This document shows, piece after piece, positions 8,695 through 16,423 of a stretch of DNA of 64,000 bases. The stretch lies in the NCBI GenBank assembly GCA_036384915.1, contig DASVLJ010000071.1, positions 62,001-126,000 of the forward strand. Reading direction: 5' to 3'. A program made the translations under genes and the position numbers. The notes below the pieces were generated by a model. It saw only the letters and a program-made list of their open reading frames with translations. It ran no database searches and was not told the origin of the DNA. The stretch's first letter is position 1, and the number at the start of each line of letters is the position of its first letter. Source of the stretch: PKWO01 sp036384915 (lineage in GTDB: Bacteria; Pseudomonadota; Gammaproteobacteria; Burkholderiales; Burkholderiaceae_D).

Positions 8695-9948
8695 ATGGCT
8701 TTATACGTCCACAAATACGGTGGGACCTCGATGGGTTCCATCGAGCGCATCAAAAACGTCGCCCGCCGCGTCGCCAAGTGGCATGATGCCGGTTACCAGA
8801 TCGTAGTCGTGCCCTCGGCAATGTCCGGCGAGACCAATCGCCTGCTCGGTCTGGCCAATGAAATCATGCCGCAACCCGATCCGCGCGAGCTCGACATGCT
8901 GGCTTCGACCGGCGAGCAGGTTTCGGTCGCGCTGCTGTCGATCGCGCTGCATGCCATCGGCAAGCAAGCCGTGTCCTATGCCGGCTGGCAAGTCGCCATC
9001 AAGACCGACTCCGCCTACACCAAGGCCCGCATCCAATCGATCGACGACGCCAAGGTGCGGCGCGATCTCGACGCCGGCAAGATCGTCATCATTACCGGTT
9101 TCCAGGGCGTGGATGAGGAGGGCAATATCGCCACCCTTGGCCGCGGCGGCTCCGATACCTCGGCCGTGGCCGTGGCCGTGGCGATGAAAGCCAAGGAATG
9201 CCTGATCTACACCGACGTGGACGGCGTCTACACGACCGACCCGCGCGTGGTCTCCGAAGCGCGCCGCCTCAATACCGTGACCTTCGAGGAAATGCTCGAA
9301 ATGGCTTCCCTTGGTTCGAAAGTCTTGCAGATCCGCTCGGTCGAGTTCGCCGGCAACTACAAGATGCCGACGCGCGTGCTCTCGTCGCTGACCGACCCCA
9401 TGACGCCGTTGGAAGAAGAAGCCAATTCCGGCACCCTGATTTCGTTTGAGGAAGACACCAATATGGAACAAGCAGCAATCACCGGCATCGCCTTCAACCG
9501 TGACGAAGCCAAGATCACCGTGCTCGGCGTGCCGGACCGCCCAGGCATCGCCTACCAGATCCTCGGCCCGATCGCCGAAGCCAACGTCGAAGTCGACATG
9601 ATCATCCAGAACCAGTCCGTCGAAGGCAAGACCGACTTCACCTTCACCGTGCCGCGCGGCGAGTTCGCCAAATCGATGGACGTGCTGAACAAGACCGTCA
9701 AGGAACACATCGGTGCGGCATCCGTGGTGGGCGACGCCAAGGTGTCGAAGGTATCGGTGGTCGGCGTCGGCATGCGCAGCCACGTCGGCATCGCCTCGGC
9801 CATGTTCCGCACCTTGTCGGAAGAGGGCATCAACATCCAGATGATCTCGACCTCCGAAATCAAGATCTCGGTGCTGATCGACGAGAAGTACATGGAGCTG
9901 GCCGTGCGCGCATTGCACAAGGCATTTGACCTGGAAAAAGCGGAATAA
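8695..9948 (+). CDS. lysC: Aspartate kinase
   Basis: Phosphorylates aspartate, the first step to lysine, threonine, methionine and diaminopimelate. 417 residues: kinase domain from KYGGTSMGS near the start, with LGRGGSDTSAVA and YTDVDGVYTTDPR, then two ACT domains from about residue 265 (AKITVLGVPDRPGIAYQI and KVSVVGVGMRSHVGIASAMF) that normally give feedback control by lysine and threonine. Normal length for the monofunctional single-start form. No clear Shine-Dalgarno is seen before the ATG. Confidence 0.97.
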   Translation: MALYVHKYGGTSMGSIERIKNVARRVAKWHDAGYQIVVVPSAMSGETNRLLGLANEIMPQPDPRELDMLASTGEQVSVALLSIALHAIGKQAVSYAGWQVAIKTDSAYTKARIQSIDDAKVRRDLDAGKIVIITGFQGVDEEGNIATLGRGGSDTSAVAVAVAMKAKECLIYTDVDGVYTTDPRVVSEARRLNTVTFEEMLEMASLGSKVLQIRSVEFAGNYKMPTRVLSSLTDPMTPLEEEANSGTLISFEEDTNMEQAAITGIAFNRDEAKITVLGVPDRPGIAYQILGPIAEANVEVDMIIQNQSVEGKTDFTFTVPRGEFAKSMDVLNKTVKEHIGAASVVGDAKVSKVSVVGVGMRSHVGIASAMFRTLSEEGINIQMISTSEIKISVLIDEKYMELAVRALHKAFDLEKAE

Positions 9949-9978
9949 TTAGGCTTTGACAATAATGCGCTTCGCTTA

Positions 9979-10007
9979 TTGACGGCAGGCGCATGAGCAG
10001 CTATTAT
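9979..10007 (+). promoter_or_regulatory. Sigma-70 promoter of tRNA-Ser
   Basis: TTGACG (9979-9984), a 17-base spacer and TATTAT (10002-10007). The tRNA begins 42 bases after the -10 box. Near-consensus, as expected for a tRNA promoter. Confidence 0.7.
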
Positions 10008-10048
10008 GCATGGCTTTCCGGCATTCAGTAGTTAGCATGCCGCGGTGT

Positions 10049-10142
10049 GGAGACGTGGCCGAGCGGTCGAAGGCACTTCCCTGCTAAGGAAGCATACGGG
10101 CTTAAACCTGTATCCAGGGTTCGAATCCCTGCGTCTCCGCCA
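10049..10142 (+). tRNA. tRNA-Ser(GCU); phage attachment site
   Basis: Class II tRNA with acceptor stem GGAGACG/CGTCTCC, discriminator G and an encoded CCA (10140-10142). Anticodon GCT is at 10083-10085, with a long variable arm and a T arm CAGGG-TTCGAAT-CCCTG. The prophage integrase gene starts 166 bases downstream, and a degraded copy of the 3' end lies at about 46745-46775, so the 3' half of this tRNA now comes from attL. Confidence 0.96.
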
Positions 10143-10155
10143 GAAAACAGTTTAA
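10123..10155. other. attL: tRNA-Ser 3' end at the left prophage boundary
   Basis: The stretch from the T arm through CCTGCGTCTCCGCCAGAAAA matches the right boundary, where CCTGCGTC-CGCCA-AAAA recurs with a two-base gap. Exact core limits cannot be set because the right copy has decayed. Confidence 0.65.
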
Positions 10156-10176
10156 AGTAGTCCAAAGTTGTCTAAG

Positions 10177-10212
10177 AAGCCACGTAAAACCCAGTGTTTA
10201 CGTGGCTTTTTT
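10177..10212 (+). terminator. Rho-independent terminator after tRNA-Ser (phage-derived)
   Basis: 12-base arms AAGCCACGTAAA and TTTACGTGGCTT enclose an 8-base loop and end in T6. It lies inside the inserted DNA, so the phage supplies a new terminator to the tRNA whose native one was displaced. Confidence 0.85.
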
Positions 10213-10307
10213 GTTTTTTGCCGTCCAAGACCGTGCATTGACATCTAGATTTTTTGGCGGTACTTTTGTCGTACATGCTAATACCGTCAAAGACGGATAC
10301 CGACAAA

Positions 10308-11558
10308 ATGCCAAAACTCGCAAGTCCGCTGACCGATATTCAGCCCCGCAACGCCAAGGCCAAAGACAAGCCTTACAAGCTCGCGGACGGCGGCGGCCTC
10401 TATCTTTTGGTCAACACTGACGGCGCCAAATACTGGCGCATGGACTATCGTTTCAACAACGTGCGGCGCACGCTTGCATTCGGTAAATACCCTCTGGTTT
10501 CCCTGGCTGACGCCCGCGACAAGCGTACAGCAGCCAAGAAATTGCTCGAAAACGGCATCGACCCGAGCCAAGACAAAAAGGAAAAAGCTCGCGTCGCAGC
10601 GGAAAAGGATGCCAACACCTTCGAGAAGCTGGCCCGGGAATGGCACGCCAACCGCTTGCCGACCTGGAGCGAGGTTACCGCGCGCGATACGATCCGCCGG
10701 CTCGAGCTGGACATCTTCCCGGAAATCGGCCAGATGCCGATCGGCTCGATCAAGCACCAGCACATGATTGCAGCGCTGCGCAAGATCGAGGCCCGCGGCG
10801 CTCACGAGATTGCGCACCGGCTCAAGGCCACGTGCGCGCGCGTGTTCAGCTACGCAAACCAACACGGCATCGAAAACATCAACCCGGCCGCGGACATGCG
10901 CGACGTGCTTAAGCCTGTGCGTCCCGGCCACTTCGCCGCGATCACGGCCGACGAGCTGCCAGCGTTCCTCGATGCCATGAATAAGAACGATGCCCGGCTG
11001 TATAAGCCGACGCGCACGGCGTTGCGCCTCATGATGCTGCTGTTCGTCCGGACGAGCGAATTGATCGAGACGCCCTGGAGCGAGATCAACCTCGAAACCG
11101 GCGAATGGATCATCCCCTGGCAGCGCATGAAGCGCGGCAAGCTCACCGTGAACCCGGACAAGACCGACCACCACGTGTGCATGTCACGCCAGGCCCTGGA
11201 GCTTTTGCGCGAGCTTCACGCGCTGACGGGCGGTAACAAGTGGGTATTCCCGAACCAGCGCGACCCCGGCAAGCCCATGAGCAACGGCGCCATCCTGATG
11301 GCCTTGAAGCGCATGGGCTACCAGAACAAGATGACTGGGCACGGGTTCCGCGCGCTGGCCATGAGTACGATCAAGGAGCACCTGGGTTACCGGCATGAGA
11401 CGGTGGACCGGCAGCTGGCGCACGCCCAGAAAGACAAGGTGGCCGCCGCCTATGACAGGGCGATGTTTCTAACCGAGAGGAAAAAGATGATGCAGGATTG
11501 GGCCGACTATCTCGACGCGATCGCGCGCGGGAACGTGGTTCAGTTGAAAACAGCGTAG
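10308..11558 (+). CDS. Tyrosine-type phage integrase (P4/DUF4102 class)
   Basis: 416-residue site-specific recombinase responsible for integration at tRNA-Ser. The N-terminal DUF4102 domain (YKLADGGGLYLLVN) is typical of P4-type integrases. Catalytic residues appear intact: Arg in LLFVRTSELIE, HxxR in GHGFRALAMS, a second His in RQLAHAQKDK, and the nucleophile Tyr in AAYDRAMF. I chose the ATG at 10308; the frame extends to 10254 but the added residues are not family-like. Position next to attL fits. Confidence 0.93.
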   Translation: MPKLASPLTDIQPRNAKAKDKPYKLADGGGLYLLVNTDGAKYWRMDYRFNNVRRTLAFGKYPLVSLADARDKRTAAKKLLENGIDPSQDKKEKARVAAEKDANTFEKLAREWHANRLPTWSEVTARDTIRRLELDIFPEIGQMPIGSIKHQHMIAALRKIEARGAHEIAHRLKATCARVFSYANQHGIENINPAADMRDVLKPVRPGHFAAITADELPAFLDAMNKNDARLYKPTRTALRLMMLLFVRTSELIETPWSEINLETGEWIIPWQRMKRGKLTVNPDKTDHHVCMSRQALELLRELHALTGGNKWVFPNQRDPGKPMSNGAILMALKRMGYQNKMTGHGFRALAMSTIKEHLGYRHETVDRQLAHAQKDKVAAAYDRAMFLTERKKMMQDWADYLDAIARGNVVQLKTA

Positions 11559-11664
11559 GGTTTCACCGACGCCTGGCGGTACCAGGCAAAAGCGGCGATA
11601 CGAAGAGGTGCGAACTCGACGTATCGCCTGACCAAGGAACATTCTTGTCATAGGAGAATGAAGC

Positions 11665-11871
11665 ATGGCTATTGCCATTTTATCAGCAAATCAAGCCCCG
11701 TCCAAGGGCGAAGTTTCACACCCCACCACCATCCCGCTTTTCGGATCCCGAAAGCTCGAACGCCACGGCAGAGCCTGGTATTTGGTCTGCCACTCCGAAC
11801 AGCCGCAGCCGCTCACCGAGCGTGAATCCATGTTCCTCAATGCGGCGATCCGCACGGTGGGGGCAGCATGA
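11665..11871 (+). CDS. Hypothetical early phage protein
   Basis: 68 residues, no recognised domain. A strong AGGAG lies 9 bases before the ATG, and the stop overlaps the next start as ATGA, which supports a translated, coupled pair. Central segment RKLERHGRAWYLVCH is weakly basic. Confidence 0.6.
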   Translation: MAIAILSANQAPSKGEVSHPTTIPLFGSRKLERHGRAWYLVCHSEQPQPLTERESMFLNAAIRTVGAA

Positions 11872-12128
11872 ACAAGAAGACCCCCGCACAAGGTTTAGAC
11901 TTGGAACAGGGCGACTCCCCGACGAATATCCTCGCACGCAAAGCCGTTCAACTCTCGTCGATGCTGGAGACCATATACGGCGCGGGCTTTGAGAGCTTTG
12001 ACCAGTACAGCAGCGTCATTAAGAACAACTACTTGTGGTCCTGTGCTGATCTGGCAAGGCAAATCGCTCTCTTGTCCGGACATGTCATGGACATTCCGCA
12101 ACCGAGCGAAAGGGGCAGCCATGCTTAA
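11868..12128 (+). CDS. Hypothetical early phage protein
   Basis: 86 residues, not recognised. Starts in an ATGA overlap with the upstream gene and overlaps the downstream S24-fold gene by 8 bases. The middle (LSSMLETIYGAGFESFDQYS) looks helical. Part of a tightly packed early operon of four to five genes. Confidence 0.6.
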   Translation: MNKKTPAQGLDLEQGDSPTNILARKAVQLSSMLETIYGAGFESFDQYSSVIKNNYLWSCADLARQIALLSGHVMDIPQPSERGSHA

Positions 12129-12519
12129 TCAAATCGTTCGCTCAAATCATGACCCTGCCGATTTGGTCAATCTCGCGCTGCTCGATACCATCGCCGCTGA
12201 AGAGCAGGCCGGCCACAAGACGCCGGGCCGGTATTGCATCATGCATGACCTTGGCGCCGCCATGCTCCCAAAATTCGGCGGCGACGATCCGCTGCTGATA
12301 GACCGTAGCGTGCGCTGCTACCAGGGGGATGCGATCTACGTATTCAGCATCAATGGCCAGGTCTTCATACGCGCGCTGCAACGCGTGTTCACCGGCTCCG
12401 GCAAGGGTCTGAAGGCCATCGCCTACAATGATTGCTACGACTCGTTCGAGTTCGAGGAGGGCAGTGCGTTTGAAATTTTCGGTCAAGTGGTCCAGTACTG
12501 GCACGGCACGCGATGCTAA
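12121..12519 (+). CDS. S24-fold (LexA/CI C-terminal-like) protein without catalytic residues
   Basis: 132 residues from the ATG at 12121, preceded by AGGGGC. Residues 44-126 read like the C-terminal dimerisation/autocleavage domain of LexA or CI repressors (LLIDRSV, GDAIYVFSINGQVFIRALQRV, FEIFGQVV). The usual Ser of GDSM is Ala (GAAM, A47), and the catalytic Lys of the VKRLQ motif is Arg (R84). The N-terminal 43 residues hold no helix-turn-helix that I can see. It should therefore not self-cleave or bind DNA on its own; a role as a partner or regulator of another S24 protein is inference. Confidence 0.65.
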   Translation: MLNQIVRSNHDPADLVNLALLDTIAAEEQAGHKTPGRYCIMHDLGAAMLPKFGGDDPLLIDRSVRCYQGDAIYVFSINGQVFIRALQRVFTGSGKGLKAIAYNDCYDSFEFEEGSAFEIFGQVVQYWHGTRC

Positions 12520-12530
12520 CGGAGGGAACA

Positions 12531-13043
12531 ATGAATAACGTCAAATTGAACGACATCGCCCCCGCTCAAGTCTCTGTGCCGGGCGAGCTAACGATCGTCA
12601 TGTGGCCTCGCTCCCATTTTACTCAATACATCGGCACGCGCATGCAGCTCGAGAGCGAAGGCCTGATTCCGAAGGATACGAGGTGGCCGGATGGCTATGC
12701 TGATATTCAATGGCAAGCTGGTGGGCTTGACTTCGACTTGCGCCGACAACGTCCGGGGGGAGCGAAGGGCACTCGTCGCGCATTCATCGACTGCGACAAT
12801 TGGTGCTTGCGCATCATGCCGAGCGGTCCGGAAGACGCAATAGATATTCTTGTTGACAGAAAGGCGCAGGAGCTGCGAGAACTGCGTTATCGCCAGACTC
12901 CGAAGGGTAGGGCGGAATCAAATAAGGCGTGGGGTCGGTATCGCGCAGCGCAGGACGATGAAGCATTCCAGGCATTCAAGTTGCGTGTGCCGGCGCTTGT
13001 TTCGCCGCCGCCCAAGCGCAGGAGAGTGAAGGCTGCTCTATAA
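12531..13043 (+). CDS. Hypothetical early phage protein
   Basis: 170 residues from the ATG at 12531, which has GGAGGG just upstream; a start at 12513 would overlap the preceding gene. No domain recognised. The C-terminus is proline- and arginine-rich (SPPPKRRRVKAAL), suggesting nucleic-acid contact. Last gene of the first rightward early cluster. Confidence 0.6.
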   Translation: MNNVKLNDIAPAQVSVPGELTIVMWPRSHFTQYIGTRMQLESEGLIPKDTRWPDGYADIQWQAGGLDFDLRRQRPGGAKGTRRAFIDCDNWCLRIMPSGPEDAIDILVDRKAQELRELRYRQTPKGRAESNKAWGRYRAAQDDEAFQAFKLRVPALVSPPPKRRRVKAAL

Positions 13044-13231
13044 GGGCATGCCGGTGGTATCCTTTAACAGCCGCACCTAGCCCGGCCAGGCGAAAGCCGC
13101 GTTCCCTTGCGCGGTTGGTGCGCCACACTTTCTTGCAAAGAAAATGCTTTGAGGTTGGGGAATATAGATGCAACGACCGATGGAGAAATTTCTAAAAAAT
13201 TTTTCTACGATCGATCCTCACAAAAAATGAG

Positions 13232-14032
13232 ATGGGAAAGAGCGTGAAAAATAAAGAAAGCAATTTGTCGATTCCATCGTGGTTCTCGCTCGCGAGATAT
13301 GAGCACGTCAGCGAATTTACATCGCGTGATTGGTACTTCGCGCTCTGTACGAGAAAGCTCTTTTTTGAAAAGTTGTTGGAGGGGTTGGATCAAGAATACT
13401 ATGACAACCTAATCGCGCCGATGTTTCGGGAAAACGGAGTCTTCTTGCCGGAGACAGATGTTCCTCGTAATCCGCAAGAATCCGGCCCGCAATTTCATGC
13501 GATTGTTGGTGATATGAAAATAATAAGCGTGCTAGACTTCTCAGATAACATTTTGGCTGAGGCGAAGTTTAAGGAGGACTGGGCGCGATGGAATGAAACG
13601 GCCGATCTCGGAAATTATCTGGAGGAAAGCATAAATAGCTTTCGACCGCACATATCAAGCAATATCGTTTATGCGGAGGTAGACATAAATTCTCCAGAGG
13701 ATATTGCAGTTGAAGCCTTTAGAGCATGGTTCTCTGAAAAGAAGACGGAGAGAAAGAAGGGCACGGAAAAGGATAACTCTATTGCCCGTTCTGAATTTGC
13801 AAAATGGGCAAGATACCAAATTTTGGCCTATCTCGACCTTAAACTTTGGTCAGATATTCACAAGAATAATCTTCCGCATTGGTTGACGGCCGGTGCCTTA
13901 TTTCCAAATTGGGACGGCGACACGTCGGAGATAGTAAGAAAAACCACTATCAAGCTCGCGAATCGCGCAACAGACTTCAAGACCATTAATGCCTTGGCCA
14001 TTCAAGCGCGAATTGAAACAGGGCCGCTATAA
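13232..14032 (+). CDS. DUF6387-like accessory protein, AT-rich
   Basis: 266 residues. The start IPSWFSLARYEHVSEFTSRDWYFAL resembles the uncharacterised DUF6387 family found in mobile elements; this is from memory and tentative. The C-terminal part (ARYQILAYLDLKLW) is conserved-looking. Codon use and flanking DNA (13150-14330) are clearly more AT-rich than the rest of the prophage, as in late-acquired cargo genes. It has its own upstream gap of 188 bases and interrupts early genes, so it may be separately expressed in the lysogen. Function unknown. Confidence 0.6.
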   Translation: MGKSVKNKESNLSIPSWFSLARYEHVSEFTSRDWYFALCTRKLFFEKLLEGLDQEYYDNLIAPMFRENGVFLPETDVPRNPQESGPQFHAIVGDMKIISVLDFSDNILAEAKFKEDWARWNETADLGNYLEESINSFRPHISSNIVYAEVDINSPEDIAVEAFRAWFSEKKTERKKGTEKDNSIARSEFAKWARYQILAYLDLKLWSDIHKNNLPHWLTAGALFPNWDGDTSEIVRKTTIKLANRATDFKTINALAIQARIETGPL

Positions 14033-14281
14033 ATGCACCAAATATCGCGTTTCGGCGCTCCTCGACCTGGATATTCCCTCCGGCACACTAGCACCCCCAT
14101 AGCACAGGCGACGCAGGGCTCGATGCTTTTCCCCGATGGGTTTGGTATCGATTTCACTGTGCGAGTCCGAAAGGTAGTTCGCCCACTTGCAGATTCGATT
14201 TTCGGGCCATCGTTTTTAAACGCCTTTAACCATCAAATTGCAGTAGCGGAACGAAAAAAGACAAAAAACATTCCGGAATAA
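14033..14281 (+). CDS. Uncertain small ORF after the AT-rich cargo gene
   Basis: 82 codons starting immediately after the preceding stop (TAAATG). No domain, no Shine-Dalgarno of its own; the composition is mixed. It could be translated by coupling or be noise. Confidence 0.25.
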   Translation: MHQISRFGAPRPGYSLRHTSTPIAQATQGSMLFPDGFGIDFTVRVRKVVRPLADSIFGPSFLNAFNHQIAVAERKKTKNIPE

Positions 14282-14346
14282 AAATCTGGAATTTTTCTCC
14301 CTCGTAATTCCCCGCTCGACTAGATACGCTTCAGCCATCACCGATT

Positions 14347-14360
14347 ATGCAATAGTGCAT
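14347..14360. promoter_or_regulatory. Short palindrome upstream of AlpA-like gene
   Basis: ATGCA-ATAG-TGCAT forms a 5-base-arm palindrome 27 bases before the next start. It could be an operator, but a single copy of this length can occur by chance. Confidence 0.25.
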
Positions 14361-14386
14361 GTCGGTGGACAACCTAACAGGAGTCC

Positions 14387-14608
14387 ATGATGTCTGTAGC
14401 TGTTACCCCGCGTCGCACGCTGCGGCCCCCCAAGGTGGCCGAGAAGCTGAGTATTGGCCTGTCCACCATGTGGATGCGCGCAAAGAACGATCCCACCTTC
14501 CCAAAGCCCTTCAAGCTCGGGCCGCGCATCACAGTCTTCTTCGAAGACGAGATCGACGCCTACCTGACCGCGCTCGCCAACCAGGCGCGCAACGCCAAGG
14601 CAGCGTAA
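14387..14608 (+). CDS. AlpA-like helix-turn-helix regulator
   Basis: 73 residues of the AlpA/MerR-like phage regulator class: RPPKVAEKLSIGLSTMWMRAK is the HTH, followed by the typical FPKPFKLGPRITVFFEDEIDAYL wing. An AGGAG site precedes a double ATG (14387 and 14390). Members of this class activate excision or early genes. Co-directional with the replication module. Confidence 0.78.
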   Translation: MMSVAVTPRRTLRPPKVAEKLSIGLSTMWMRAKNDPTFPKPFKLGPRITVFFEDEIDAYLTALANQARNAKAA

Positions 14609-14617
14609 GGGGGCGGC

Positions 14618-14824
14618 ATGACCACGAACGGAAACGGCGAGAACGCCGCAGCTATTCTTTTGCAACAGCGGCGTGGACTATTCGCCGCGGCGGCATTGAC
14701 GGGCCTCATCGGCAATGGCTGCTCGATTGTTGAAAACGTCAATCTGGCCTATCGGTACGCCGATGCCATGATCGAGGCAAGCGATAAGCCGGCAGAGGAT
14801 CGGCGATTCGCTGACAGCAAATAG
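14618..14824 (+). CDS. Small conserved-type phage protein
   Basis: 68 residues resembling small early proteins of many phages (RRGLFAAAALTGLIGNG followed by AYRYADAMIEA). Function unknown in the family as I know it. GGGGGC lies just before the ATG. Confidence 0.65.
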   Translation: MTTNGNGENAAAILLQQRRGLFAAAALTGLIGNGCSIVENVNLAYRYADAMIEASDKPAEDRRFADSK

Positions 14825-14832
14825 GCTGCGCC

Positions 14833-15282
14833 ATGTCATCCAATCTGCCGACTCCATCGCAGACGGAGCGAATCCGCGTCGAATTCACACAAGCCGAACT
14901 GGCGCGTTTGGCCTCCCCGGAAGTAGAAGAGGGGGAGGTCGGCCTTCCCTCAGAATTTCTCATTGAGATGAGAGCGTTGCAACTGCTACGGGATGCGGGC
15001 ATTCCCGTCATCGGCATGCTGAAGTTCGGAGGCATACGGGCCGGCACGCTCACGCGCCAGGATGAATTCGAGAAGATCGTTTTCACCTGGTCTCGGGAGA
15101 CAGCGTCAACTGTGCCCCCTGCGACCCGGATGCGCAATTCAAAGTTTCTGAAGAGAGTCTGTCAAGGCTTCCAAAAGTTCGGTCAGATATGCCGCATCGG
15201 CGGTGCCGCAAAGCTCGGCCTCGGATTGGCTTTGAGGTCCCAACAATTTGATGGAGCCGCCTTGAAGACCAGTCTTGACTAA
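14833..15282 (+). CDS. Hypothetical early phage protein, 3' part antisense to another gene
   Basis: 149 residues. The first 100 or so look like real protein (ERIRVEFTQAELARL, LIEMRALQLLRDAGIP). The last 48 codons overlap the oppositely oriented gene at 15139-15324, which is well supported, so the C-terminus may be a run-on after loss of the original stop. No clear ribosome site before the ATG. Confidence 0.5.
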   Translation: MSSNLPTPSQTERIRVEFTQAELARLASPEVEEGEVGLPSEFLIEMRALQLLRDAGIPVIGMLKFGGIRAGTLTRQDEFEKIVFTWSRETASTVPPATRMRNSKFLKRVCQGFQKFGQICRIGGAAKLGLGLALRSQQFDGAALKTSLD

Positions 15283-15324
15283 TTCAAGTGCGTATTTTTT
15301 TGCGGCGACTTCGGCGATAGCCAT
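15139..15324 (-). CDS. Hypothetical small phage protein on the opposite strand
   Basis: 61 residues from the ATG at 15324, preceded by AAAGG at the right distance. Reads like a natural protein (MAIAEVAAKKYALELVKTG, then LGPQSQSEAELCGTADAAY and a helical C-terminus). It is the only leftward gene within the early region before 18.5 kb, so it has its own promoter and may be expressed in the lysogen. Confidence 0.6.
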   Translation of the reverse strand: MAIAEVAAKKYALELVKTGLQGGSIKLLGPQSQSEAELCGTADAAYLTELLEALTDSLQKL

Positions 15325-15413
15325 GGTGAACCTTTCTGTTGATGTTGATCGATGAATGCACATCATAACGCAGAAGATTCCCCGCACATAGAAACGGAAT
15401 CAGGAGCATTGGT

Positions 15414-15632
15414 ATGAAATACGTAGCAAAGCAACTGGAGGGTGGCGAGTTCGCCGCCGGCCATTTTCTGCTCGATACCCCCGTCTTCATCGCTACTGTC
15501 GGTGGCTGCCGCTCGATGGCCACGGCCGAGCGTGTCGCGGCCGAACTGAATGCCGAGCATGAAGCCAGCGAAGCGCGCGTTAAGGCCGACCAAGTTGCCC
15601 GCGGAGTGATTGCAGGGGAGTCGGCGCAGTGA
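15414..15632 (+). CDS. Hypothetical phage protein
   Basis: 72 residues, AGGAG 7 bases before the ATG. First part beta-like (FLLDTPVFIATVGG), second part helical and acidic. Its stop overlaps the start of the replication initiator gene. Confidence 0.6.
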   Translation: MKYVAKQLEGGEFAAGHFLLDTPVFIATVGGCRSMATAERVAAELNAEHEASEARVKADQVARGVIAGESAQ

Positions 15633-16423
15633 GCACCATCATCATGTCGCAGTGCTGGCCACTGCAGATTTCGCCAACGGCAAAGGCCGTTCTGATCTCG
15701 CTTGCCGACAACGCCAACGACCAGGGGCACTGCTGGCCATCGCTCAGCACGATCGCAATGCGCACCTGCTTTTCCGAGCGCGCAGTGCAGAACGGAATCA
15801 AGTGGCTGGAAGAGCATGGCTTGGTCAAGGCCAACCGATCAAACGGCCGGCATACGACCTACGTCGTGACGCCGAACGGATTTCAACCCCCGCAGGAAAT
15901 GCATGGGTTAGTGGATGCAAACCCTAGCACGTCGTTCACCCCCGCAGCAGATGCACCCCCGCAGCAGATGCGTCACACCCCCGCAGCAGATGCGGGGGAC
16001 CCCCGCACCACGTGCGTCACACCCCCGCAGGAGGTGCCGACTAACCGTCATAGAACCGTCAATGAACCATCAAAGAACCGTCAAACCGGTAGCGCGGAAA
16101 AACCCAAAACCACGAAACCCAAAACCGCCCCAGCCATGGCTGAGGGGTTTGATCGGTTCTGGACAGTTTATCCACGGAAAGACGGCAAGCAAGACGCCTT
16201 GAAGGCTTGGCAGAAAATCAAACCCGACGAGGCATTGCAAGCCAAGATTTTGCAAGCCCTGGAGGCAGTCAAGCAAACCCAGCAGTGGCTGAAAGACGGT
16301 GGGCAATTTATCCCCCACGGCGCTACCTGGCTGAACAAAAAGCGCTGGCAGGACGAGATCGGCTTGGCCGCCGTGACGCCGAAGCAGGATCACAATCCCT
16401 TTGCACCAAGGTTCGCGGCATGA
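15629..16423 (+). CDS. Phage replication initiator, O-like, HTH_36 domain
   Basis: 264 residues with three parts. Residues 1-90 are a winged helix (SPTAKAVLISLADNANDQGHCWPSLSTIA, then ERAVQNGIKWLEEHGLVKANR). Residues 90-170 are low-complexity and encoded by iteron-like repeats. Residues 170-260 form the C-terminal domain FDRFWTVYPRKDGKQDALKAW, common in phage replication proteins next to a helicase gene. As in lambda O, the gene probably contains its own origin. The ATGA overlap with the next gene shows an operon. Confidence 0.85.
   Translation: MSTIIMSQCWPLQISPTAKAVLISLADNANDQGHCWPSLSTIAMRTCFSERAVQNGIKWLEEHGLVKANRSNGRHTTYVVTPNGFQPPQEMHGLVDANPSTSFTPAADAPPQQMRHTPAADAGDPRTTCVTPPQEVPTNRHRTVNEPSKNRQTGSAEKPKTTKPKTAPAMAEGFDRFWTVYPRKDGKQDALKAWQKIKPDEALQAKILQALEAVKQTQQWLKDGGQFIPHGATWLNKKRWQDEIGLAAVTPKQDHNPFAPRFAA
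15886..16037 (+). repeat. Iteron-like repeats, candidate phage replication origin
   Basis: Six copies of a 17-base unit with consensus ACCCCCGCAGCAGATGC start at 15886, 15938, 15955, 15977, 15999 and 16021. Copies 2, 3 and 4 are identical; the last four starts are 22 bases apart, two helical turns. They lie inside the initiator gene between its HTH and C-terminal domains. Confidence 0.7.
16043..16083 (+). repeat. 11-base-period A-rich repeats beside the iterons
   Basis: AACCGTCA recurs at 16043, 16054 and 16076 with AACCATCA at 16065, exactly 11 bases apart. This A-rich block follows the iterons directly and is a candidate unwinding region. Confidence 0.5.

Noticed and set aside
8701..9918. 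405-codon His/Asp-rich open frame opposite lysC
   Set aside because: Typical GC-driven antisense shadow of a strongly coding gene.
14833..15282. Full-length confidence in the 149-residue protein
   Set aside because: Its last third is antisense to a better supported gene, so only the N-terminal part is treated as reliable.
15886..16083. CRISPR-like repeat array
   Set aside because: Repeats are short, contiguous or 5 bases apart, inside a coding gene; no spacers or cas genes. Iterons explain them better.
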